Below, in pieces: positions 56,436 through 64,000 of a stretch of DNA of 64,000 nt. How positions within the stretch are numbered: position 1 is the stretch's first letter; each line of letters starts with the position of its first letter. The stretch is from positions 4,464,001-4,528,000 of the forward strand of contig JAGTJL010000001.1 of NCBI GenBank assembly GCA_020746875.1, in the 5' to 3' direction. Under the pieces are notes generated by a model, which saw nothing but the letters and a program-made list of their open reading frames with translations, did no database searches and had not been told where the DNA came from. The translations under genes were made by a program, and so were the position numbers. The DNA comes from Rhexocercosporidium sp. MPI-PUGE-AT-0058 (lineage: Eukaryota > Ascomycota > Leotiomycetes > Helotiales).

Positions 56436-57428
56436 TCATGAACGCTTGAACGTGGCGTGTTTCTCCTTTATATGCTCTGTCATCTTCTCTTGTGAGCCAA
56501 CGAAGGACTGGGGGCAGTAAAGACAGTTCCACCGGCGAAGGTGGCAGCAGGATGTGTGCGTGAGGTGGTGGGTGCGTTCTGCGATGGTGGTGAAGCGGGC
56601 ACCGCAAACAGGGCAGCGAAGAGGGGACGTGGGGAGGGGGGTTCTACCTGTACGAGGCGGGACTACGAGGGTTCGGGGTGCTTGAGGTGCTGTGGAGGAT
56701 GAGGAGGGGCTTTGGTAAGTGGGCTGCTGAGGTCGTAGTACTGGAGGGGCTGAAGCAGCCGCGTAGGGGTTCTGGTAAACTGCTGGAGCTGGACCACTAG
56801 AGTAGGAATTCGGGTGACGTTGAGGGGGTTGTCGAGACTGTATACCTTCCTGAGTTGGAGCACTGGAAAAGGGGTTCTGGTGACGTTGAGGAGCTGGCCG
56901 AGACTGCATACCCCCCTGAGATGGAACACCGGAGTACGGGCTCTGATAAGCAGCTGGGATTTGTCTTGGTGGTAGTTGTGGAAAAACAACCTGCTGAGTC
57001 CTTCCATCCGAAGGTATGAGTCTAATCCAACCCACCGGTCTCTGCACAGGTCTAGCCGGACCACGCGATGGTCTCTGTTGCTGCTGCTGGATAGGACCAA
57101 GATGCCGCATGGCAGCATGAGGCATTGGCGCAGGAGGTCTCCAAAGAAGACCTGGTCCAGGTGGTGCTCTGGTTCTGGGGCGAAAGTCTGCGGGCGAAGG
57201 TGGAGTGTCACCGTCTGGGATATGTTCTCCTAGTCCATCTTGGCCGAAGACCCAGGGTCTTTGACTGAGTTGTAGCAGGGCTTGTGCTGCGTCAAATTCG
57301 CGCTGGGTAGGTGATATTAGGACGGAGACTTGCGCTGATGGAAGGGCTTGTGGAGGTTGGTTCGAGGAAGCCTGGTCCTGGCCGTGCTCTTCTTCGGCAT
57401 TGTTGTGTTCTGACATTGAATGATCCAT
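56436..57428 (-). CDS. C2H2 zinc-finger protein with Pro/Gln-rich region
   Basis: A single exon of 330 residues starts MDHSMSEHNNAEEEHGQDQA. Most of the protein is disordered and rich in Pro, Gln, Arg and Ser, with a QQQQQ run and two tandem 22-residue units (…PQRHQNPFSS…PQRHPNSYSS). The C-terminus has two C2H2-type fingers: LRCPVCGARFTTIAERTHHL-TH and WNCLYCPQSFVGSQEKMTEH-IKEKH. Two fingers at the end of a disordered protein suggest a nucleic-acid-binding regulator. Two more C2H2 loci follow on the same strand (57924-58792 and 59536-59907), with similar short fingers and Pro/Gln/Tyr-rich N-termini. The target is unknown. Confidence 0.75.
   Translation of the reverse strand: MDHSMSEHNNAEEEHGQDQASSNQPPQALPSAQVSVLISPTQREFDAAQALLQLSQRPWVFGQDGLGEHIPDGDTPPSPADFRPRTRAPPGPGLLWRPPAPMPHAAMRHLGPIQQQQQRPSRGPARPVQRPVGWIRLIPSDGRTQQVVFPQLPPRQIPAAYQSPYSGVPSQGGMQSRPAPQRHQNPFSSAPTQEGIQSRQPPQRHPNSYSSGPAPAVYQNPYAAASAPPVLRPQQPTYQSPSSSSTAPQAPRTLVVPPRTGRTPLPTSPLRCPVCGARFTTIAERTHHLTHTSCCHLRRWNCLYCPQSFVGSQEKMTEHIKEKHATFKRS
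56813..56944. repeat. 66-nt tandem duplication within the C2H2 gene
   Basis: Two direct copies (56813-56878 and 56879-56944), starting GGTGACGTTGAGG on the plus strand and differing at scattered positions. It adds 22 residues in frame. Confidence 0.85.
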
Positions 57429-57923
57429 TGTTATGATTGATGGAGGGTTGTTGTATGTGCGACTTATCCGAAGGGTATGATAAGTGAAAGGTGAGCTTGA
57501 AGTCGTTATATAGATACAATTTTTGGTCCCATATCTGTTCAGAAAGTGTTCCGTAGAAGGACTGTTCTATGAAAGCAGAGATTGAACAACAGAACTGTTG
57601 CCCGGCAGCCTGAAAAAACACATCTCCATTATCCATTGTTTCTCGAGACATCAAATCATTACACGAAATAAGCTGCTAACGCTTCTCGGCGCGAAACTAA
57701 GTTCCGGTGGATGAAATACAAGTCAGCAGCAAGATCGAAGACATTAGTAGTTAAGATAAATGAAATGATAAATATGTTCTGTGTAGGATAAGCTTCTATG
57801 GGTTTCACGAGGTTAATTTGAATATGAAAGATTTAAAAACAGGATTCGGTGTGTCTTTGCATTAGTGAGAGCTCTAGGGATGAGGATGAAGCATACCCAA
57901 ACTACTAGTAGTACTACAGACCC
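57429..57923. other. Intergenic region
   Basis: Promoter of the 56.4-57.4 kb C2H2 gene and 3' UTR of the next. Nothing else recognised. Confidence 0.45.
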
Positions 57924-58792
57924 TCAAAGACCATGCAACTTCATATGTCCCTTAAGTCCCTGCGGGTTCATGAAGTACTGCCCACAAGCCCCACAAATGA
58001 TCTGTCCCCAATGCCCCTTTAGGTGAAGATTCAGCTTCCTCAAGTCCGTGAACCGGCAGTTACAGCCTGGAAGATGACATGCGAACCTCTTGGCTGGATT
58101 GTGGAAGGCGAGGTGGGCGTGCATCAGAGAGTGGCTTGGGAACCGGAGATGACAGCCTACACAGGGGATTGGGCAGTGTCCTGGCATCTGTCCTGAGAAG
58201 ACGGGCTCGCCAGGTGGGACGGTGGGTTTGGTTTGGAGGTGTGAGTAGGCTTCTTCTTGTGTTTGTGACTGCGGCGGATATTGGGGAGCAAGGGTCTGCG
58301 GCGGAGGTGGAGGTTGTGACTGCTGTCGAGTGTAGTCAGGTATAGGATCGATCATCAGAGGTTCTCGAGGATATTGAAATTCTGATTGAGAATACTCAGG
58401 CTCTACCTGATGAACTTCAGCTGAGGACGGGTAATGGTTTTGTATCGCTGGAGCAGTCGGGACAGTCAATGGCTGGTTCAGGAGAGAGTTATCCAACCCC
58501 CCGGAATGAATCCGAATTCACCTGGCATCGGTAAGTTTGGTCGTTCCACAGCCTGAGTCTGTGGCTCACAGGCTGGTCGTTGTTGCAGATCCTGCTGCAA
58601 TCGAGCCCACGCGTTGTCCAGTACAGGATCTTGGTGAGTGTTAGCCACTGGATGTTGTCGTGATGGGTCTTGCCAGTAGTCGACGTCGGACCAGGATGCT
58701 GTGATACCGAAATCGACGTTGAAGAAGTCTTGATCTTGGTACCCGTTGTAGTAGTAGTTGTTGTCTGCATTTCCTGGTATTTGATGATCCAT
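57924..58792 (-). CDS. Three-finger C2H2 zinc-finger protein
   Basis: Two exons, 58792..58522 and 58447..57924, separated by a 74-nt intron (GTGAAT donor, CTCCAG acceptor, phase 1), encode 264 residues. Without the intron the frame breaks beside a run of six G. The N-terminus is Asn/Tyr/Gln/Asp-rich (NNYYYNGYQDQDFFNVDFG), then Pro/Gln-rich. Three fingers end the protein: CPIPCVGCHLRFPSHSLMHA-HLAFH, FACHLPGCNCRFTDLRKLNL-HLKGH, and ICGACGQYFMNPQGLKGHMK-LH. The middle finger has the longer C-x4-C spacing. Probably a DNA-binding protein; the target is unknown. Same strand and style as its two neighbours. Confidence 0.75.
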
Positions 58793-59535
58793 GTTGACTG
58801 TTGAATAATTCTGGGATGTTGATTCGGGAAATGACTAGATGGAAGAACTCTCGTTCGAAGGTGAAGTGTTGTTGAGGTAAAGAAGATACCGCTGGCCTGT
58901 AGCTTCCAATCCTCGAGACTTTTTACTACCTTATAAGTCTCGAGATTCGTATACAGTTACCTGTTTCATCTCAACAATTCTTTTGTTGCTGTTGAATGGG
59001 TTGTATAGTATCATTGTTTGGCTTGTACTATTCTTTGTTGTTTATGAAGCATCGTCGTGAAAGGAATCCGAGGCAGCGCAGCACCCGAGATTTCCTTACA
59101 AGGCGGCAAGTTCCCTTGAGGGCGATGATGTAGGCTTCTTAGAATTCACCGCGTGGCTCAAATTCAAGAATCAGGTAGTGGTCCTGATCGGTCAGGCAAG
59201 TGCAATATGTATATTCCATTCCGTGGCAAGCTCGGTTAAATTTGTGTTATGTTATGCCACTTCCTGTCAAATATTTTGATTGTCCTTTCGTGGCATTACC
59301 AGAGCTAAAAAGAAAAGAAAAGCCCTAGCACCTCTTGAGCAACATTGTGTTGTAACTTCAGTTTCTTTTACATCTCCACTTGACTTGCCTTGACGTGCCT
59401 GTTTTGTTTACCTACTCTGCCAGCCTAAGCGAGAAATTCTGCCACCCTACCACCCTCCAACCCTTCACCCTCTACTTCCTCCCACCTTCTCTCCATCACT
59501 CCCCAGAACCTCACGCCCCTCCCTTCAAAAATGCT
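58793..59535. other. Intergenic region
   Basis: No gene seen. Contains AT-rich promoter sequence of the 57.9-58.8 kb gene and the region downstream of the broken C2H2 locus. Confidence 0.45.
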
Positions 59536-59907
59536 CTAACAAGATCCCCTTCGTCCTAAAAACTCTCCCACACCCACCACACACCTACCACACCTCCACT
59601 GGCCTTCGCCCACCTTCTTCACATGATCAAACACCTTTTTCCTGCTACTAAATTTATGAGCGCAGCCAGTGCAGCGATATGGACCGCAAGCCTTTTGGTG
59701 CGTAAGTTTGAAGTGGGGATTTATGCTGTCTGGGAATTTAAAGGGTGCGTGGCTGATTTTGTAGATGTGGATGGGGTTTGGGAAGGGAGGTTGGAGAGGT
59801 GGTGTTGTTGGTGCGGTTGACGTGAGAGGTGCTGTGGTTTTGGTGATTTTATGCCACTGCGATGGATTATGTGCTGAGAGGCAGAATGGAAGTGTAATTT
59901 TTGCCAC
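59525..59907 (-). pseudogene. C2H2 zinc-finger locus, probably broken
   Basis: An open frame of 123 codons without any ATG (it begins GTG) encodes a Pro/Thr-rich stretch, then YRCTGCAHKFSSRKKVFDHV-KKVGEGQWRCGRC, a C2H2-like finger and the start of another. The frame then runs out of pattern (VVGVGEFLGRRGSC, stop). In the +1 frame just past a duplicated 11-nt segment (59570-59580 and 59581-59591) the sequence reads CGRVFRTKGILLEHF before a stop, which is the missing finger half. The locus therefore lacks a start and carries a frameshift. An unseen upstream exon could still supply the start. Likely a pseudogene related to its two neighbours. Confidence 0.55.
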
Positions 59908-60381
59908 GTTGAGCGCTGTACTTAAGTCTTCAAATTGATCGTCAAGGAAGCTTAGAAAGCGAATCGAGGCCTAACCTGTCTGCTCGGCTTATAGCAAAGA
60001 CGGCTGTACGCGAACCGTACTTCCAGGCAGCGTAAAGGAGAATAGCGGTATGCAACATCTATATGTAGGAAGGTTTCTTTCGGATTTTGACAATGCAGCA
60101 ATGTCATTCTAAAAATAGACCCAATCATGTTCTTTGCTGACCCCTTCCTTTAGACACGGAAACGAAGACTTAGCAGAGGTCGAGAGACGCTGTAATGATA
60201 CCTCCATTCTGGCTTAAAAGAAGGCGAGACAATCAAGTGAGCGTATTGTGATTGACGTGAGGGAATTTGATGGAATGAGATATCGTGAAATTTCAAGGTG
60301 CCAAGTACTCCTGCCCCCTTGCAACCATGAATAGATTGATACTCATACTAAATCTCCTGCACATAAGGCCCAAGAGAATGA
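59908..60381. other. Intergenic region
   Basis: No gene. A possible short exon upstream of the broken C2H2 locus (ATG near 60055 on the minus strand) does not join in frame. Confidence 0.4.
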
Positions 60382-61758
60382 CTAACAAGCCCCGAACAAT
60401 GGATCCATCCAAGCTTCTCTCTCAGCGTACTGCCTCTCTTCAGCTGGGAGTCGCTCCAAATACTCGCTTGGGATCTCAGGAATATACAAATATTGCCCAC
60501 CCACTTTCACATTCAAGTCTGCAGGTCTCCAGATACCCAGATACTGGAAGATCCAGCCAGCATTGCGCAATTCTTCTTCTGCAACTAGAACGCGAGAGTT
60601 CCACAAGCTCTCCGAAAAGTACTTTGACACTTGATTTGGCTTAGAAGATGATGACGGAAAACTCCCTTGAAGTCGCCACACACTGCGCTTATACGCGACG
60701 AGTGCATAGCTCTTGATCCTCTTTGAAGAAAAAAAGAAGTGGTCTACGTCGTACTCGCAATCCAAGCGCTGGCTCAGGCGATAATGTCGACGACCAGTCC
60801 AGGTAAAATCTTTTTTCTCCACCGCTCCAGTGCTCTCGGCCGTTTCAGAGGTCATGGTTTCGGCAATGGTTTGCTGTAGAAAGGCTTTGCGCAGGTCATC
60901 TTTCATTTGGTAAAAGTCTTTCGGTATTTTGTCCATCCGAGAAGCAATCTCATTCAACTGTTTTTCAATCGCGTTTTGCGAGAGGCTGCCGTCATCGTCG
61001 AGCAGAGTGCGGTGGATAGTTCCCAAGTCATCTTTTGCCTTTGATATTCCGTCAAAGTTGGGTACATCGTGCATCGCCAGGAGGTCATTGCCATAACCTT
61101 CCAGTACGCTTTCCAGGAACTTTACGGTCTCGAAATTGTATTTCTTAAGAGTCAGAAACTTTTGAAGTTCCTCGATGGTAGTGCTGATCTCCTTGTCCGA
61201 CGCTGGGACAACATCCCGCACAGTGGCAGAATCATCGTTCCATACGTTTTCTGGCCATGGCTCTTCGGGTGCGCTTTCATATTCCTCATCCGTATCATCC
61301 TCATGTTCTGCAACCAATCCGATATCTCCAGCATCGTGATTATCCTCATCGCCACCATCGCCTCCATCCTCATTGGATTTGCCGGGACACTTCTCTCCTT
61401 CATCTTGTCCACCTCCCCCTTGACCGGTGCCACTCATCTTCGACACAGCACCTTTCTTGCTTGACGGAGGTGGCAAGGCTGCTACCTTTTGGTAGTCCCT
61501 CCTCCGTACATGAGCAGCCACCTCCCGAATTTCATCATGCACCACGACTGGCTCCCCACATTTCACGACGACCACAGGCTTTGGAATATAAGGACGCCTC
61601 GTATAGCCGCTCTCAATTCGTACTCTCTTGATTCCCGTCTCCTCCTTTGAGGTATCCTTGGCCCGTTTCCCCGTAAGGCTGAGCTGATCACTGGGGGAAG
61701 GAAGTGAAAACTCGTTGTCGGTTGATGAAAGAGGTTCGGCTTGGGTTGGAGAGGCCAT
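60382..61758 (-). CDS. Hypothetical acidic protein, unrecognised
   Basis: A single exon of 458 residues. The first 60 residues are Ser/Pro/Lys-rich with a basic patch (GKRAKDTSKEETGIKRVRIE) that could be a nuclear localisation signal. A Gly/Asp/Glu-rich acidic segment (about 110-180) is next, then a helical region (KEISTTIEELQKFLTLKKYN and AIEKQLNEIASRMDKIPKDF). The C-terminal 150 residues look like a folded domain: DFTWTGRRHYRLSQRLDCEY, DVDHFFFSSKRIKSYALVAY and EELRNAGWIFQYLGIWRPAD. I do not recognise the family. The length, acidic linker and absence of stops argue for a real gene. Confidence 0.7.
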   Translation of the reverse strand: MASPTQAEPLSSTDNEFSLPSPSDQLSLTGKRAKDTSKEETGIKRVRIESGYTRRPYIPKPVVVVKCGEPVVVHDEIREVAAHVRRRDYQKVAALPPPSSKKGAVSKMSGTGQGGGGQDEGEKCPGKSNEDGGDGGDEDNHDAGDIGLVAEHEDDTDEEYESAPEEPWPENVWNDDSATVRDVVPASDKEISTTIEELQKFLTLKKYNFETVKFLESVLEGYGNDLLAMHDVPNFDGISKAKDDLGTIHRTLLDDDGSLSQNAIEKQLNEIASRMDKIPKDFYQMKDDLRKAFLQQTIAETMTSETAESTGAVEKKDFTWTGRRHYRLSQRLDCEYDVDHFFFSSKRIKSYALVAYKRSVWRLQGSFPSSSSKPNQVSKYFSESLWNSRVLVAEEELRNAGWIFQYLGIWRPADLNVKVGGQYLYIPEIPSEYLERLPAEERQYAEREAWMDPLFGAC

Positions 61759-62347
61759 CTTTGGGTGTGTGTAGGTTTGGGAGTATTTGTGAGCGTGGAA
61801 AGCTTTGTGGGGATTGGAGTTGTCTTATGTGCGAGGTGGTTGAGGTGGGAAGAGTGAGAGGCTGACGATGTTTGCCTTGATTGGCTGGACTGTTGGGCTG
61901 TGTAAAGAATGCCTTGTACGACGGGAGAACGAAACAGGCTGTGATGATTGAAGCAAAAGACGGTGAGAGATTTTATGTGTAGACAGACTGTCTGAGAAAC
62001 GTTCAGCGAGAAAAGGTCTGCAGTGAAGACGAATAGAAGGTCGCTAGATAGAGCACTTGCCATATCACTGACCTGGCTTTGTGCAAGCTTTTGTAATGTA
62101 ACAAAATAAATGCCCACGAATTAAATCATTTTGCTCTCTGATAATGTTCTATTGTTAAAAGTGAAGCTTCCCCAACTGGACCGAGTTGTAAACGCCACTT
62201 ATGCAGGCAGTGTTCCAAAAAGAAGAAACTCCCAATTCCACCCAACCTTTATGCATCCACCCTCCCATCCGCCCTCCATGGTATAACGCCATCCAGAACG
62301 AAGAGAGCCATAACCCATAAACTCTTTTGTCTCATGCCGTAAAAGTC
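61759..62347. other. Intergenic region
   Basis: Promoter of the acidic protein gene. No gene recognised. A minus-strand frame at 61563-62117 overlaps the real gene and is not supported. Confidence 0.4.
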
Positions 62348-62854
62348 TCATAACCTTATGTATACATCCACGCATGGCAGTCTCCATTCTCTCCGGCCCA
62401 GAAGACTCCTCAGCCATTCCACCCCAATACCGGTCCATTCGGTACGCAGGGCCAATTGGCGCTTTGCCTCCTCCAGCGCAGTCCCAGCCAGCGCCGCCGC
62501 AGTATTGTTGAATGCTCCAACATACATCGAAAGTTGGTCCATGGTCTGGTTCGAGAGGGAGGAGTTTACCAGCTCGGCGGATAGGGCGGATGACTGCCTA
62601 GGCTCAAACCAGTTGCTGCTGAAGTCGAAGAAGCAGTGATCCGACCAGTGACATGACGAGGCGAAGAGGATGAGGAGGAGAAACGAGCAGTAGACGCATG
62701 GCCGGTTCAGGAAATATGTGCAAACGAAGAAGAGGAATATGAATATCGGTGAGGCATTGGTCGGTATGAAGAGAAGGGGAAGCCAACTGGAACACACGTT
62801 AGCAGGGAGCAGCACCACTACGGGGAACACAACGGACCTTCTCAGGCAAAACAT
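62348..62854 (-). CDS. Small membrane protein, unrecognised
   Basis: Start ATG 62854. A 51-nt intron (GTCCGT donor, CTAAC branch site, TTCCAG acceptor) lies after MFCLR. It is a multiple of three and contains no stop, so the frame continues unspliced too. The spliced product is about 151 residues. Two hydrophobic helices are visible: WLPLLFIPTNASPIFIFLFF and NRPCVYCSFLLLILFASSC. The conserved-looking HWSDHCFFDFSSNWFEP follows, then an amphipathic NNTAAALAGTALEEAKRQLA. N-glycosylation sequons (NSS, NQT, NNT) suggest the C-terminal part faces the lumen or outside. I do not recognise the family; the last 20 residues may be altered by an unrecognised 3' intron. Confidence 0.55.
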   Translation of the reverse strand: MFCLRRSVVFPVVVLLPANVCSSWLPLLFIPTNASPIFIFLFFVCTYFLNRPCVYCSFLLLILFASSCHWSDHCFFDFSSNWFEPRQSSALSAELVNSSLSNQTMDQLSMYVGAFNNTAAALAGTALEEAKRQLALRTEWTGIGVEWLRSLLGRREWRLPCVDVYIRL

Positions 62855-63530
62855 GTTTCTCTGTTTCTTGCGGACGCACTGAACTGTCTTTCCAGCTTAT
62901 GTTGTCATCAGGAGAAGGTGTTGGTGGAATGAAGCAAGTGAGGCTCTCGTGTAACTGGTTGCTAAGAACAAACCGTTCCGCGCGCTAATTCCGATAGCAA
63001 TGTACTGTACGGTGCCGAGACGAAGTAATACGAGCTGTCAAAGCCAGGAATTGGGGGCGGCCGGTCAGTTTGAAGGCTAGTGAGTCGCGTTAACACAGTG
63101 AGAACTCGTGGCAGAAGTGAGTTTTCGTGATACGACGATTCCCTTTGCTATAATCATCGTCGTCCTGAGATCTCCTCGTCGGGCTGCCAAAGGCAATCCA
63201 GCCAATCAGCGTCGCGCACGGTCCCATTAGCCTTTCACTAGCCCTAGCCTTACGCAAAAGGGCCTAAGCGCGATATCGATCGCGAAGCTCTGTCTCTGCT
63301 CTCTTGATCTTCAACATCTATCTCCACCGTCAAACCTCTTCCTCTCTTTTCCACTCAACACAACCGCTTCGGCATCGGCGGCATTCCTTACTCTTCTGCG
63401 AGATCTGCCACGTTTCATTCCAGTTCTGTTCACAAATACTCTATTCTCTTCCCAATCAATACCCTATTCCGCCGATTTTGATTGATCTAAATCTTCTATT
63501 TGCGCCGCCACGGTGCGCTCACTTTCCGTC
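62855..63530. other. Divergent promoter region
   Basis: Head-to-head interval between the small membrane protein and the Gln-rich protein. A pyrimidine-rich leader (63300-63480) precedes the plus-strand start. Confidence 0.45.
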
Positions 63531-64000
63531 ATGTCTGGATATCCTGCTGGCGCCGGTGATGCTCCTGGCTTGGATGCTCTTCTGGCCTCTCTTCGTTCAC
63601 AGAATCCTCAGAGCAGTAGGCCTCTTCAACCTGCTCAACCTCAATTGGAACCTAGCTACAGCTACTATGGCAACAATAATGGTAACTACTTCGGCCAGCC
63701 TGGTTCTGCTCAACAACAACAACAACAGGCCTACCAACCACCATCGGTTTCTTCACCTCTCCCAACACCTCCAGTCGGCGGTCCGCAACCTCACCATTCA
63801 TCTGCAGTCATTAGCCCGGTCGATACCCCTCACCAGCGTGTTCCTGCTCCTGCTGGCGCGCCTTCCAACGCTGACCGCACTTCGAGCCTCCTCAATCTGC
63901 TGAAGTTCAGCCAGGCTTCTGGTGGCTCTTCAAGCCAACCAGCCCCCATTGGCACACCGCTTCCTCCATCTCGCGATGTGTCTGCATCATACGCCAGTCC
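63531..64000 (+). CDS. Gln/Pro-rich protein N-terminus, 3' partial (decapping-scaffold-like?)
   Basis: The ATG at 63531 opens a frame that runs off the window: MSGYPAGAGDAPGLDALLAS, then Gln/Ser/Pro/Tyr-rich sequence with a QQQQQQ run, and TSSLLNLLKFSQASGGSSSQ at about residues 116-135. The short leucine-rich helix LDALLASL and the SLLNLLKF motif resemble the helical leucine-rich motifs that bind Edc3 in decapping factors such as Pdc1/Edc4. This is a weak inference. The rest of the protein is outside the window, so the family cannot be settled. Confidence 0.6.
   Translation, partial: MSGYPAGAGDAPGLDALLASLRSQNPQSSRPLQPAQPQLEPSYSYYGNNNGNYFGQPGSAQQQQQQAYQPPSVSSPLPTPPVGGPQPHHSSAVISPVDTPHQRVPAPAGAPSNADRTSSLLNLLKFSQASGGSSSQPAPIGTPLPPSRDVSASYAS

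Overview
The window is nuclear DNA of a filamentous ascomycete (Pezizomycotina), and a leotiomycete-like fungus is my best guess. The evidence is many genes with short GT-AG introns (about 50-100 nt), single-gene transcription units on both strands, long intergenic regions, Zn2Cys6 regulators, fungal NLR-type STAND proteins, a HET domain and a decayed pogo-type transposase. The assignment is inferred from gene content; nothing was searched.

Layout. 0-6 kb: an ABM-fold small protein, a DCAF4-like WD40 protein and an SP-family sugar transporter. 6-8.7 kb: mostly non-coding DNA with purine/pyrimidine microsatellites. 8.7-12.3 kb: a Chs7-family chaperone, then the TFIIH subunit Ssl1, which has an 18-nt exon. 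12.9-16.7 kb: a seven-exon NLR with a SesB-type hydrolase, NB-ARC and repeat region. 17-20.5 kb: a monothiol glutaredoxin of the Grx3/4 type and a Cys-rich CYSTM-like protein. 21.6-26.3 kb: a protein with two tandem zinc clusters, and the actin-patch protein Abp1. 27.1-34.3 kb: a 1,675-residue F-box/zinc-finger protein and a DEDD 3'-5' exonuclease. 36.3-39.4 kb: a Zn2Cys6 transcription factor. 42.8-47.9 kb: a membrane-anchored multicopper oxidase and a secreted acid phosphatase.

49-56 kb is different in character: A+T-rich and gene-poor. It holds a frameshifted pogo transposase tail, a lectin-like small ORF, a decayed reading frame with TGA/TAG stops, and an intact single-exon HET-NACHT-ankyrin gene. 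56.4-60 kb holds three neighbouring C2H2 zinc-finger loci on the same strand; the last looks broken by an 11-bp tandem duplication. The window ends with an acidic hypothetical protein, a small membrane protein and the 5' end of a Gln/Pro-rich protein.

The genes do not form a biosynthetic cluster or operon. The main themes are conserved housekeeping functions (TFIIH, decapping-like, actin, Fe-S/iron homeostasis, chitin synthesis) interspersed with accessory self/non-self recognition genes (two different NLR architectures about 36 kb apart). I found no tRNA, rRNA or CRISPR array.
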